This document shows positions 50,413 to 63,560 of a DNA stretch of 64,000 nucleotides, in pieces. The notes beneath the pieces are model-generated. The model was not told where the DNA came from and searched no databases. It worked only from the letters and a program-made list of their open reading frames with translations. The number at the start of each line of letters is the position of its first letter. Positions within the stretch are counted from its first letter, which is position 1. The translations under genes and the position numbers were made by a program. The stretch comes from Promerops cafer. Lineage: Eukaryota > Chordata > Aves > Passeriformes > Nectariniidae. The stretch lies in contig VZSE01005034.1 in assembly GCA_013398275.1 (NCBI GenBank), forward strand, positions 713,526-777,525, read 5' to 3'.

Positions 50413-52504
50413 ACATTGCTACAATTTGATTCACATTGGTTACCAGGGGAGGAACAAATGTAAATTTTGAATTTTTTTTCTCCTTCTTTCTCTACTCTCC
50501 CCGTGCACTTAAAGTTTTACCCTTATTATGTTATTGATCTACCATATGACTGCTGGGCCATTAACAAGCCCTGGCTCTCAGAGCTAATGAGCAGGGAGGA
50601 CTTAGCAGGAGAAGTGAAGTAATGAAGATCACATTAATGAAATCCATCTCCAGAGCTGTTACAGACTTCAACCAGAATGTGAATAATGGAAAGTCAGGAC
50701 TCTGGGGTGCGAGAACCTGTAACAAAATGCATTATTTCTGTTTTGTTTGGGATGTACCATTATATTCTTAATTGCTCTGTCTGAATACACAGTTAAGGAA
50801 GCATATTTTTGTTCTGTTTGCATTAGGGAATAACCTATATAATTACTCACAAACTCTTATTGTGACTGGGGTGTTTTGCTTTTTTCCTTCTAAACCATGT
50901 GGCCTTTTGGTAGACTTTCAGCAAATATTGGAAAATACTTAATTTCACTCAATCTAGTATGTAGGTGGTGATTTTTTTGGTTTTCAAATTCCTCCAAATT
51001 GAAACATGAAGATTATGTAATGTAATAAACCTAAGATGCAGCTTAGATTCCACATTTTTTTAAAAAGGGGATTTTTAAATATTAATTGTGCAAAAAATTA
51101 TTTTCAAAATCATTAATGTCTTCAAATTGCATCAGTTGAATGTTGTGACTATGATATCCTGCAGAATACATCATCTATTGAAATACCTTGATAAATTACT
51201 AATGTCTGCCAGCTGAGGATGGATGGCATAATTAAAGCCAACATTTAATTGGGAAAACTCTGAACATCTACACACAAAACAAACATAACCCTAGGTCATC
51301 AACCTTTTGTTCCCTTACCCATGGACTATTCCTGTTGTTGCTAAAGCCAGATGAAAGATAATTTTTAAAAAGTTTGTGAAGACAAGACCAGAACTTTTTA
51401 GGTCCACTTTTAAACCTCTTTGAATCTCTTGAAGGGGCACAGAGAGGAGTCAGGTAGGTGGGGAAAACTCCTGGACTCAAGTGTCACTCACAGCAGGTGG
51501 CAGCTGAGCAGGGTTTGGTGGATCACATTTCTAGATGTGAGTGCTTCCAGGAATGTTTAGGCTGAATGGATCAAACTGGCAGTGCTGTACCTATTAATAT
51601 TGCACATGTCAGTATTCTAGCATAAAGAATTGCATGTAGATGTAAATTGAGAATCCATTGATTAAAAAGCAGGATCTTAACCTAGGTGAATTATCCTAAA
51701 TAGGCCTTTTGAAAACGTTTGATTTAACGTGAAATTTTATAGTGTATCAAAGCTTTGTTTTTTCTATGTGGGTATATGAAGCCATGATGGACTTGGTGGC
51801 CAAGACATTAGTATTCTAACAGCTTTCTCTTAGGGCTATCTGGCCAGCTATGACTGAAAATAACAGAGGTGATCTAAATTTAATTAGAGCTATAGAAACT
51901 TGATGCTGCAGTAAAATGTCATTTTCTCTCACCCAGGCTGCCTCTCAATTTAAAATAAAGAAAACATTTGCGACAGGAGGCAGAAGCCAGCTCTGTGTTA
52001 GATATGATTTGGAAAATAGAAACACATGTATTTCGAAGTACCAGATGCATTCATTCCCAGTAGGCTTTGTTGCTGGTTTTCATCTCTCCTGTGTTTTTTT
52101 TTTCTGCCTACAGAATTTAGGACTAGGTATACTGAAAGGAATTTTCCTGGTAAATTCCAGACCATGCTATGATTGCTTGCTATCTCAGTAGCTACCAACC
52201 CAAGGTTTATACTCTAATTGAATGATATATGAACTTTCTCTTGGTCCATTTACTATTTCCAAGTTATCTCTCCTGCACTTTTCAAGGTTTTTTTTTCATT
52301 ACATTTCCCTAACATGGCATTAATATAGGGTTTAACAACAGATTTTTCCTAAAATATTTTCAGGCAGGTGCAGAAAGGCAGCTCACACTGTTTTAAGTTT
52401 CAAGAATTGTATTTGAAATCAATGAAAAGTATAATTTGAAACAAGATTTTATCCACTTTTAATTTCTGGAGGAACAATAAATATTAGTTGTATACAGATG
52501 ACAG

Positions 52505-52538
52505 TAAGAATCTGGTATTAGTAAGTATCTGGTATTAG
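52505..52538. repeat. 17-bp tandem duplication with one mismatch
   Basis: Units taagaatctggtattag and taagtatctggtattag lie head to tail. Confidence 0.92.
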
Positions 52539-52820
52539 TGTTTAGCTCAGGTTCCAGTAGTGGAAGAGTTTAGGATAAGCCATACCTCAACAAACAGTAT
52601 TTCTTTAATAGAACATTTAGATTTTCTGAAATAGGCTCTGAAATTGGTAAAATTTAAATGGCTGTATGAGAATGACATCAGTTAGAAATGTGTTTGTTTG
52701 GTTTGTATTTTTGGCAGGAGGAAGCAGAGGGAAGAAACAAGCAGTTTGTTTCTTTGTCTATTCAATCAAGCAGTTTGAGTGGTTTCAGGAGAGTTTTGAA
52801 TGGCAGCCATCACTTTGAAA

Positions 52821-52862
52821 ATTATTGTTATTATTATTGTTGTTATTGCTATTATTATTATT
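52821..52862. repeat. (TTA)n/(TTG)n microsatellite
   Basis: About 14 trinucleotide units of ATT, with some TTG and one GCT interruption, run over 42 bases. The interruptions suggest an old, stabilised array. Confidence 0.92.
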
Positions 52863-54211
52863 CTAAAATTAGTTACTTCTGAAGTGAATGCTACCGTACT
52901 AGTATTATACAGGATGTATAATAGATGTTTAATTTCAGATCACAACAGTGCAGTATTTGAGAATATAATCTCTTGAGAGATTCGTTTGCTTTGAGAGTAA
53001 AGCTGCATATAGCTACAACATTTATTTTATACCATAAGTGTTTGTGTGTCTGTGTGTTGTGCACAATGGCTTTCCATATTAAAATGACAGATTTGACCCT
53101 CTGTCTTTATGCCATAGAAAAGCAAATCTGAGATGAAAAACAGAATTTGTCTAGTCAAACCTAAGACAGCTTCTCTGTAGCTTAACTTATGGTCAGAGCA
53201 TTGCTGCATACCCTGTAACAAGGATATTTTCTTATTTTGGTTACAGACTGGTGGCATAAAAGGAAAGGACAGAAGAACAGGAAGCCACTCTAGGATGCTG
53301 AGAGAGATATTTTAATTTTTTATTTTTTTAAATGCATTCTACCTGGCTCTGGCTATGTGTAGAAGTGGACAGCAGCTCCCAGGGTTCATATGTCAGTCCT
53401 ATCAAGACATGTTGGCATAAGGACTGTAAATGCCATGAAGGAGAGAGCTGGAAATGGTAGAAAGAGGCTTAAAAGGAATAGAGAGAAAGAAAGGAAACAA
53501 GACTTTTAAAAATAAGAACATGGAATAATTGAGGAGAGGCATTATATGGAATATCTACTGATTTTACATAATGTCTAGTGGGGACTTGCCATGGGAAATG
53601 TGTCACAAAACCGTGGTATTGAGTGAATCCAGTGATGGGTTAAGTAAAGTAGTAGCTACATAAAGCTCCTCTCTTAACTGCTGTAGTTACTTGCATTAGT
53701 CGAATATCTGGGTGAACTGGTAAGAAATAGAGATGATATGTAAGTACGAAAGTAAAAAAGGAATATTCAATGCCAGAATGAAGTGTACTTTGTGTTAAAT
53801 GTCTGTAAAGGATATGAAATACAGGACAGTTGGCAGCTGAATAATGTAACAGAGCAGGAAGTATTGAAATAGCACATATTTCAGAGTCATAAATATGACT
53901 GAGATATGCTTAAAGTGCCTTTTATAACACTTGTCTGCCTCTTTTTTTTCTTAACAAAACATTATTCCTTTTGAAGAGATGAAAATGTTCATGAGAAAGT
54001 TCCATTTCCCTCAAGAATATAACTTTACAAGCACACAGAATCTCTCTTTTTTTAGTTTTTTCTCTTTTCTGTTATGAGAATCAATCTGACTGGGAGTAGG
54101 AAAAAACTTTAAAAATACAAAAGCAATGGAATTTTTTTGTTTACTCAAAATCAACCTGGGAAGAATATGTATGAAATTAAGTTTTGGTTTAGTTAAAAAG
54201 TTTTGGTTTGG

Positions 54212-54225
54212 CTTCAAATTTGAAG
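54212..54225. repeat. 14-bp perfect palindrome
   Basis: CTTCAAATTTGAAG equals its own reverse complement. No neighbouring element explains it, and chance is possible. Confidence 0.85.
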
Positions 54226-57200
54226 TAGTTTGTTTCTGTCCTCCTTTGAGTAATTTTTTTTGGCTTCTTTGTCTAGGAAAAGAAAAGGTGATGACAAATT
54301 TGTCTCTTAGTGATATAGTGTGCCTGTTGCAAAACATGTATTAGTGTTCTTGGAGGAAAATAAAACAGAAGTAAGGAGCAATTATATCTCTAATTACCCA
54401 TGTAGACCAGACTACCCATTCAGTACCAAAAAGAATCTCTGAAGTTAGACCAAGAGAGACACAGTTTATATATGTAGTCATGCATATAAATTTGTATTCA
54501 TGACACTGTAGATTTTTAGATGTTAAATATTAGGCTGTGCTTCTTCATTCAGTTACATTTTCCAGCTGCTTAGAGGAACCATCACTTATTTATGCAGGGG
54601 TAGTTTGTGGGATCATGAGTCATGGACCATGGTCAGACTGTGCTGGATGAATTATGGGTAGAAAAAAAAAAAGATGACTCGAGCATTGTTCTTGGATTTT
54701 AAAATTATTTATGCACATTGGCAGGTTTTTCTTAGAGAGCTGGAAATGTAATGTGATAATTTCTGGGATTATTTTGCTGGAAATGAACCCACACAGGCAG
54801 ATTGCTGAGTCTTTGTAGCCTTTGACTGAAAAGGACTGAACTCAGCAGGTATAAGTACTGGCAAGGGTGCAGCTTTTCAGCTAGGACTAAAAACATCTAG
54901 TCTGACTAATACTGAGATTATTGTTAATCTTCTTATGAATGAATATTTGGAGATATTTACAACATTAGAAAGGGAGAATTGCCTCACAGAACGGTAAAAC
55001 TGAAGACTTTCTCAATGGAAACAGGCTAGTTCTTGGAATTTAAATTAGGATGCAAACTTATTTTTAAACATTCTGAGTTGTGTGACTACAGTAAGAGCCT
55101 GCAACACCAAGTGCACGGAGACGCTGTCATGACAGGAGGGGCTGAATTGACCACAGTCTCTAAATAACAAATATATGCTTTAATTTTTCAGTGCCTTCAG
55201 TTCTCTGCTTTCACTCAGCATCACAAAGAGTTTCTTCTAATGCAAACACTGGTTCCAGAGTTAAAAAAGCAGGGGCGTCAACAGGCAACCTCAATATTTT
55301 CCTAAACAAGAAAATAAAGGTCAGCAGTGGCAATCACTGGAAAAATAGCAGGAAAGCTTTGGCAGGGCTTGCTGATGTGTAATCTGTTTGCAGAGGTTGG
55401 TAAAAATGAAATAGGAAGATATGAAAAGGGTTTAAGTATTTATAACAGCTTTTCCCAAGCTGCATTCTCAGTAGCCCAACGATGGCCTCTGTTTCTGGAT
55501 GATAAGTGTGTGGGCAGCGAGGGTGAGGAGCAGCACAGAGGCAGCCAGCTGGCCAGTATAGGGTTTTCCCTCATGGAGACAGTGACCTAGAATAATCTGT
55601 GGGAGAATAAGCTTCTCCATCACACTTGTCCACCCAGAACTATGTGGCAGCTCAGAGGGAATAGCAGTTTTTCCTGTTGTGACTGTGGTGGCACCCGAAG
55701 CTGTTGGTTTGTCACTGCTACCTGTGATCTCATTGTTTTAGTGTGAGGCTGACAAAGTTTTCCTCAGTAATGTTTTACTAATAGAACTGAGAAGTTGTCA
55801 TCTATAAATGACTGATGCCAAGAGATATCTGTAAAAGTGGTGTTTGCATTGTCTACCTGGGCTTTTCAGGGTGCCTGATCCACTCAAACCTGACTTCCTC
55901 CTGTGTGAAGAGCTGATTTGAAAGGGGCTCTCCACCAAAAATGGTTAGACTTTAGTGTATTGATGTGCTCAATTTGCAGAACTGTTCCTATTTCATCTCT
56001 GAGGTGTCTTCTCTGTACCCATAAGTTTATAGCAGACCTATCACCCCAAATTCAACATATGTTTCCTCTAATTGTCAGAAGACAATTCCCCCTCCCCCAC
56101 TATTTCTTGAAAGGTTAAAGAAAGAGAAGAGTCTTGGTGTTTGGTAATGAAGCACATGGTAGATGCTTCTCTTTATTGTTTGCAGGAGGAGTTCAAGGAC
56201 TGATGGTTGCAAAGATGGATAGATATGGTATAAACACAGATGACAGGCAAGGAGAAAGCATCAGTTACAAAGGGCTGTGCTTTTTTTCATAACATTTGTC
56301 ACTAAATGCAAGAAACTTCATATTATTTATTAGCTTCCCTCCTCCCCTTTTTTTTTTTATTCTGCTTCTGAGGGAAAAAAAACCTGTGATCTGATTATTT
56401 TCAGAAGCTGTTGCTTTGAAAAGGCTGCTAAGAAGTCCCATGGGCCGCATTCTCATAGCAAGGGAGTTGTGTGTGCTAGGTGAAAGCCTGACACTAAAAT
56501 CAAGGATTATTTCATTTTCTCAAGTCTAAAAAATATTTTTCCAGTGGAAGTTGACAGACTCAAAATGAAATAAATTAGTTACCTCTGGCAGTCTTGCAGT
56601 TCACCTTGGATGCATATGTGCACTCAGTAGTGTTCACCATTCTCTCTCCTTCCCTTCCTCCCGCCCTCCAGAGCTCCTCTCCAGCCTTCCTTTGTTGCTG
56701 ACTTCAGGCCTTGCAGCTCACCAGGTTTGTTCCCTTTCAAGGACACTCTGACACAGTAAAGATTTTGGGCAATGTTTCTATAGGGTAAATATTTTTGTCT
56801 GGCTTCTTAGAAAGAGGAAAGCTCATAAGAAATGCATGGAATTAATTGTTAAATTCAGAGCAAGCTGATCTGGCTAATTTACAGGGACTGAAATGCTTAA
56901 ATGTAGGAGGGGAAACAATGAAGCATAGTGGGTATTCTGCCAGCAGCACATTACTTTGCCACCTCTGGTACCCAGGTGCAGGTGCCTGTTTTCAAGCTCC
57001 TGACCATTAGAGGCTGAATCACCAGAGTGGTGAGGGAGGCAGAGTCTGCAGTCAGTGGAGCTACAGCTGCAACACTGACAAAACTATCTTGCCAGCCAAT
57101 GCAGGAAACTGCTTGCTTTTCATAAAAGTAAACCTTTTCCAGGTATCTCCTTAAAAACTGGCTTGGAGAAACTAACAGTACATACAGTGAAAAAACAGTA

Positions 57201-57400
57201 CTTAGAACACTAATGAAATAAAAATAATAATTAAAAGGAGACATTCTTCTCCAGTATGTTCTGCAAAAGCTAAGATATTCTTCTTCACTATTTTGCTCAA
57301 GTAGAGAGGCCACATAGGAAGCTTGCTAAAGACTGTGAGGAGGAAAGACCACAAAGAGATAGGCTTTTGTTTTAATTTATTTTCATTCCTCAAGGGTTTC

Positions 57401-57433
57401 TTTATTTATTTGTTTGTTTGTTTATTTATTTTA
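57401..57433. repeat. (TTTA)/(TTTG)n tetranucleotide tract
   Basis: TTTA, TTTG and TTTA blocks alternate over 33 bases. It is a simple repeat. Confidence 0.92.
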
Positions 57434-57971
57434 TGTAACACTCCCAATTGAGATTCCTTGAGGAAAAAGGGCTCACCAGCTATGCTTATGTCTTCTGGCT
57501 TGCCTAAACTGCTTGGCTTTCAAATTTTTTATAGAAAATTGACTTATTAAAAAAAATATAGCTCAAATTGCCTTTAGCAATTAAGTTTCTTATCATTGAC
57601 ATAATTGACTTTACGTTTAATGGTGATGATCCTGATGGAGGAAGATGTGGATGGCACTGGATTCTGTGGCAGAAGGGAACAGTGCAGGTGATTACTCCCT
57701 AGTTCACTTGATTTTTACATGATGATTTACAAGGTATGTAAATGAGCAGACAACCACAGAAGGTACATTTAATGGCATCTTAATGCATCACAGAATTTAC
57801 GACAGGGCATGAATAGCTTGTGCACTCAACTGTTGAAAGCAGATGCTGCTATAATTCTACTTAATACTTAGAAGAAAAATAAAGCATATTGTTTTCTGTA
57901 CAAATGTTTATGAAACATTAATAAGAATAACATGCACCATTCAGCGCCGAACATATAATGGGAAATTCTAT

Positions 57972-57989
57972 CTTATAAATATTTATAAG
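57972..57989. repeat. 18-bp perfect palindrome
   Basis: CTTATAAATATTTATAAG is self-complementary over all 18 bases. It is AT-rich, so the structure is weak. It could be a cruciform-prone site or chance. Confidence 0.9.
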
Positions 57990-59059
57990 TGTGACATTTT
58001 GGTTCACTCTGTATGTTGATTTCAAGTAGCATTTTGGTGATTCTCCATTGTTTTTTCCCATCTTAGTCACACTGATACCCTAAAGAGAAAGGAAAAGTGG
58101 AAGCAAGTCATTCACAGTAATATCTGATATAAAAGCTGATTTCAGTTAGGAAGAGACTTACACTTGCTTCTGTAGTAGAAAAGGGTATTCATCAGTTTGA
58201 AACCAAGGCTTTTTACTTGTAATGCAGATTTTCTGCTTCTGTTATGAGAGGACTTAGTGAGCTTCATTAAATCTGATGCCAGATACACAGAGATTCCAGA
58301 CTGTTTTGTGATGGTGCAGTTTTCTACAGGTAATTGGAATGTTTTAATTAGTTGTTGACTGTTAGTGGTTTTTGGTTTTTCAATGGGTAAAGAATATTAA
58401 CAACAAAAGTCTTTATCCCCTTTTCAGTATAAATTTGATTTACTAGTTGCAAAAATTATAGCCTTTCTTTGCCTTCTTACTGGAATGACGAGGCTTTCAG
58501 TCACTCAGTCGAGTTATTTTCATTAGGGTGACAGCCTTTGAATCTGCCAGCCAAAAAATGTTATTATAATTTTTTCAGTCTAAAACGAAGGGTCAAGCTT
58601 TAATCCTCACAATTTTTAATCTTTCTTAATCGCTAAGTATACCTTTCTATTTAGGATCTGGTATTTCATAATATCTTGAAATTGAGAAAAAATATTAAGC
58701 TTCTGATAGAAATTGCAGCTACATCTCTATTTTATATTAAGAATTTACTACTGGAAAGCTTTTAGTCTAAATGTTAAACTTTAGAAACATCAAAGTGGTT
58801 CCGTGAAGTTTGATGTCACAGAAGTTGTGGTATTTATGGACTTCAAATGAACCACAACAAAAAAATCTGAGGATTGAATGAACATTTTACTACAAAGCCT
58901 TTGAGAGACATCTCCAGTGATCCTTAAGATGCTCGGGCAAGGTGAAAATTCTAGTGGAGAGTCTTGCACTAAGATCTGCTGGGATCCATTCTAAATGTTA
59001 TAAATCTTGATGATTTGAATTGTTTGAAAGCCAGAGTTTTCTCTCCTTGTAAACGTCTG

Positions 59060-59115
59060 AACTTCTGGTGAAAAATCAAACCAAATCAACTTCTGGTGAA
59101 AAATCAAATCAAAAT
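59060..59115. repeat. 28-bp tandem duplication
   Basis: The unit starting aacttctggtgaaaaatcaa occurs at 59060-59087 and again at 59088-59115, with a few differences at the 3' side of the unit. It is a local duplication, older than the 19-bp one at 41945. Confidence 0.9.
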
Positions 59116-60240
59116 TTTGGTTTTAATATTTAATATTTGTATTTGGTATTGATGTCATGGTATCTCAGAGGATTCTTATTTTAGTACATAATGACTCCAT
59201 TTATTTGTATTATTTATGCCCCCCAATTTACATGTTCCAGAAGACATAATTGTCTTTCCTTAGAAGACTGAAAGCACAGGCTAACTTGTCTGTAACTGCT
59301 GTGAAACACTGCAGTGACACGTCTAAATAAAAAAAATATATATATTTCCCAGGTATTTTTTAATGGAAAATGTGTAAAGAAGACACTTGAATTAAGTTGA
59401 ACTGGCACTTTCCTGTGAAGCAGCTTGTTTTTTGTGGAAGAGTATATAGGTGCTGCTGCTGGCAGCATCCCTGCCAAGCTCCTGGTTGGAAAGGGGAAGG
59501 CTCAGACTGCATAGCTAGTGTTAGTAAATAATCTTTTTTTATGTAAAGAATTAACCCAGGAAGAAAATGAAGCCTATGTTTTCTTCCTGGCAGCATAGAG
59601 GTGAAACTACAAACATACAGAGTTTTCCTTGTGTACCTAATTCAGTGGAAATGCCTCTAAAATTGAGTCACAACTCAGCATGACGATACATGAGCTCTCT
59701 GTGTCTAGATGTATTTTCGTTAGGGAATCTACACCATTTTGGCAAAAGTGAATACTGACTTAATGATACTTTATAACAAAATTTCATTTCCGAATGGACA
59801 GACTTTTGCACTTTTAACTATAATTTATAACTTGGTGCATTGCAGATTTTTCAAAGGTAAAATTAGGCCCATTTAAAACACACAGCTTTTTTTACTTAAA
59901 AAAAAGCAGCTGGGTCAAATTTTATACACCATCCCAAACAGTATTTTTTACTAGTTTCTTCACTGATTTAATGTTAAATTATTTGTTTGCCACAAGGACT
60001 ATGAAGATGCCCCAAACACAAATAATACCATGTTAGTGACAAAAGAGCATATAACACAAATTAAGATTTAGAACTCACAGGTCATTTGAGAGAGTACGGA
60101 AATTGTCCTAAGATGTTTTCCTCCTTGCTTGTAAAGATTCTGTTCTCTGATTTAGTGAGGCCCAGCTCTGATATGAGGGTCATTTGAACCACTTTTTAGA
60201 TCAGTCTACCTCCGATAAAATCTGACTTTTTTCTCTCTTT

Positions 60241-60283
60241 CCTTTCTTTCTTTCTTTCTCTCTCTTTTTTTTTTTTTTTTTTT
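60241..60283. repeat. (CTTT)n, CT and poly-T tract
   Basis: About four CTTT units pass into CTCTCT and then 19 T (60265-60283). It is a pure pyrimidine strand over more than 40 bases. Confidence 0.93.
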
Positions 60284-60670
60284 CATTATTCTTCTCTTTT
60301 TCCTCTTTTCTCTTGGGGGGGGAATGAAGAAGGGACAAGGCAATGTGGGTAGTTAGTTTACTGTAGCCATAATAATGTGAGAGCTCAATTAAATTTAAAT
60401 AAATAAATTAATGTTAATGCTGTACCAATTTATTATTAAGTTCAAGACTTAATGAGATTATTTTTTTCTAATTAATTCTATAAGCCTTTAGTCTGCTTGA
60501 ATATGTGGTCATTGGGGCAAATAATCTTGATTAGAGAACCCTCTTGAAAATGAAAAATATCTACCAGTATTTGTGGACATTGCACTGAGTTTCAGTGGAG
60601 TTCTTGAAAGTAGCATCTGACTTATTCCTACAAAGAGTTTGAATGATTTAGCAAGGAGGAGAAAAGCATT

Positions 60671-60682
60671 GTGTGTGTGTGT
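60671..60682. repeat. (GT)6 microsatellite
   Basis: Six uninterrupted GT units are seen. Confidence 0.9.
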
Positions 60683-61456
60683 AATAAGAGGAATTCAATT
60701 ACTTGGTGAGGTAGTCAGTTTACCATTATACAGAGTCCAAAACAAAGAACTCCACATTACAAGAAAGGAATAATAAAGCCCAAAGCAACATTCACTCTCA
60801 AATAATTATTGTTCTCATTAACTCTTATTGAATTCTGCAAATGGTATTAACACGCTGATATGGTAATGCTGTGAAAATATTACATTAGTGGAATATACCT
60901 GCTAAGAAAATTAACACATTCTTGCTGCTGGGTAGACCATTATAATTTTGGTAACTTTCTTGTTAAATTATTTTTTAAAGTGCAATTAATATTAAAATAT
61001 TTATTAATTATTAAATAAGGAATAATTTGAAAAGGTTCACATTTTTTATAGCACTGTGTGTGTTTTTTCTAATTGACTTGTGTGTGTGAACCTCTAAATT
61101 TACTATGAGAGTCCCAACAGACACAGAAATACTGAGAGAGAGATGATGTTCAGGGTGTTCTATCATACTCCTGAGAGTATTTTCATATGGGATGTCCAAT
61201 AACCAGAGGAGAAGGGCAACACTGAACCAGGAAGCTATGGGACAGGAGAGGTACCTGGCAGACAGGTCACACTATAAGCAGAAATACAAACAAAAAGCTC
61301 CCCCATCTCTGACAGTTCTGGGTTGGGTTTGGTTCTGGTCACTCAGCTTCTGTCCTCTTCTACCTCATCAGTGTCAGTAAGGAACACCTCACACTTCTGA
61401 CACTGTTATTTGCCTGCTAGCACTGTCATATTTCTTTTACTATTATACTTTCTACC

Positions 61457-61472
61457 TTTTTTTTTTTTTTTT
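61457..61472. repeat. Poly-T run of 16
   Basis: Sixteen consecutive T are preceded by CTACC and followed by CTGGCATA. No attached retroposed body is recognised. Confidence 0.9.
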
Positions 61473-63445
61473 CTGGCATATGTGCACATTATATAGTGTG
61501 AGCAGCAACTGCCTCAAACCACTTTTCTATGTATGGAGTATATGCCAGTTTAGAACTGGTTTATTTGAAAAGTCATAATTGAAGCAACACAGCCTTGTAG
61601 GTGTGGAGTTCAACTTGTTCCTTCTTAAATTATTGTATTAGTCTAGGCTGCATAAGTATCTTAGTCCTTCACAAGAAGAAAACAAATGGCTTGTAATGGC
61701 TATTATGCAAGTTTGATTTTTAGATAAGCATTTAAGGTTTGGAAAATTATCTCATATTTAGCTAGGTCTAGGAGCCTTTCCCTTGTCTTTCAAATACCTC
61801 TAGGAGGCAGAAAAGATATACTTTAGTGTTATCAGGACACTCCTCTTCCTCCCCAGTCATTCAAGGTCTTAAAGGGACTACAGGTTTCCTCTTGTCTGCC
61901 ATACAGAGTTGAGTATAATCTTATGATATGTTAGAGCTACAAAATTGGGTTAGAAATCTTCACAGAACAGGCTGGAAGCTTTTTATAAATCTGAAGATTT
62001 TCTGTTTCTGTTCAGATAAAGAAAGCTAACGTGGCAACATCCCCTGAGGTGAAATATTACAGCTTTGACTTCCAAAGCTATGCTTTAAACTGTAGCATTT
62101 AGATTCAAAAGGTTCTGGATTTGTGGGGTTTCTGTAGCCCTAACCCAAACCAGAAAGTTGTGCATATGTGCTTCTGCACATATACTGACAGAACACTGGA
62201 AACAGGAAAATTGTTTAACTGACATTGTATCTGCAGAAAAATTTCTGATCCAGCTGGATCTTGTTTAAAGCAAGATTTTAACTAGTTATTTATCAGACTA
62301 CATTTGATTTTTAATCACAATGCAAGTGGACTGAAAAAAAGGTGAAGTATGAAAATATGTTCAGAATGTGGAGCTGCTTCCATCAGGCAAACTGTTATCA
62401 ACCTTGTGTAACAGAACTTTTATCATCTTGGTCTCTTGGTTGAAATGAGAAAAATCTTTTAAACTTCTCTTTGTTTTACTTTTTTGTTGTTTTTCTCATT
62501 AATATTGGTATATCAGAATCTTTGTATTGAGAGCACTACATTATTTTCAAGTAACCCAGCAAGTAGAATTCAGCAGACTGAAGTTTCTATCAGGCTTCTC
62601 CCTTTTCACTGCTTCCTGTAACTGGTAAACAAAATGAAAAAAGTAATTACTTCTGTGATCTTTTAAAAAAATTTTTGTGAAGATTTATGCATTCCGTGAG
62701 TAGAATTTACTAATGTTTCTCAAGTTGTTTCAGTTATAATATAAGATAATATTTAAGTAAGATGGACATTGTACTGTAAGGTTAGAGAATAGTTTAAGAA
62801 AGAAAGGACAAAAAAGGAGAAGGCTCTTTTGCTCTTGAATTTTTATTTGCATCACCAAAGTGCCAGCATATCCTTTTTCAGCTATTCCAAGTCAGATCCA
62901 AAAGCTTAGGACAACAACAGAATCAAAACTCTTCCAAGGTCTATGAATTTTAGTGCAAATGGGAAATATATGTAATGGACTTGGCTCCAAGGGAGCTGTA
63001 AAAATCTCTTTTATGAGACAAAGCTGGTGTCGTTCTGTCTTTGACTATAAGTTCAGTAGCAGACTACAGTCTACTGGCTTCAGTCAAATAGTTATCTTAT
63101 AGCTGGGGAAGCAAGAGCATATTGTCAGCTTGAGGGAAGAGGTTTTAGCTGTTTGCTTGCTATTAGGAGGAGATATATAGCTAAGCCAGAAGCACATCCA
63201 GTTTAAATGAACTTCTGAAAATAATCTCAGAATATTGGAAATGTGTCACTTTTTTCAGATGCCTTTCTCTGATCAGTTGATATTTCCATTTGTAATGTCA
63301 CGCATGGAAGCGGGAAGTTGGCCATGCCATTTGTAAGGGAGCAGCTAGATTACAAATTTTCAGCTCTCATCTATCTTAAGAAAAAATCCTCAGAGCATAA
63401 AAAAAAGTCTTTGGCAGATAAAAGTAAGAGCCAGTGCATGAAATT

Positions 63446-63560
63446 TTAATCCAGAGGGGACCTATGAGATCATCTGGTTTGATTATCTGCGTGATACAGT
63501 CCAGAAAAACTCATCTAGTTATTTGGATTTTTGAAAGAATTTTGCAATAAAGATAGAAAG
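63446..63560 (-). mobile_element. Ancient CR1-like fragment, minus orientation
   Basis: The words 'gaggggacctatgagatcat', 'ctggtttgattatctgcgtg' and 'atacagtccagaaaaactca' run parallel to the reverse-complement 3' end of old reptilian/avian CR1 families, where a 'gatcatctagtctgacctcctg' block is followed by 'ataacacaggccagagaa'. Divergence is high and the far end is unclear. It is a truncated, non-coding remnant, much older than the copy at 37573-37755. Confidence 0.5.

Larger units (their letters stand above)
49843..63445. other. Unique AT-rich non-coding sequence with simple repeats
   Basis: No gene is recognised. The longest frame is minus-strand 56951-57313 (120 codons, no domain seen). 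The stretch holds simple repeats at 52505, 52821, 57401, 59060 and 60241, a perfect 14-bp palindrome at 54212-54225, a perfect 18-bp palindrome at 57972-57989 and a TAAT-rich stretch at 51055-51260. A weak CR1-like patch lies near 50330-50410. An acceptor-like tract ends at 55191 in front of a 63-codon frame (55191-55382, no initiating ATG at its start) that I do not recognise. Confidence 0.55.

Noticed and set aside
56951..57313. 120-codon minus-strand frame with a hydrophobic segment
   Set aside because: The hydrophobic part comes from AT-rich low-complexity DNA. There is no recognisable family and no supporting transcript signals.
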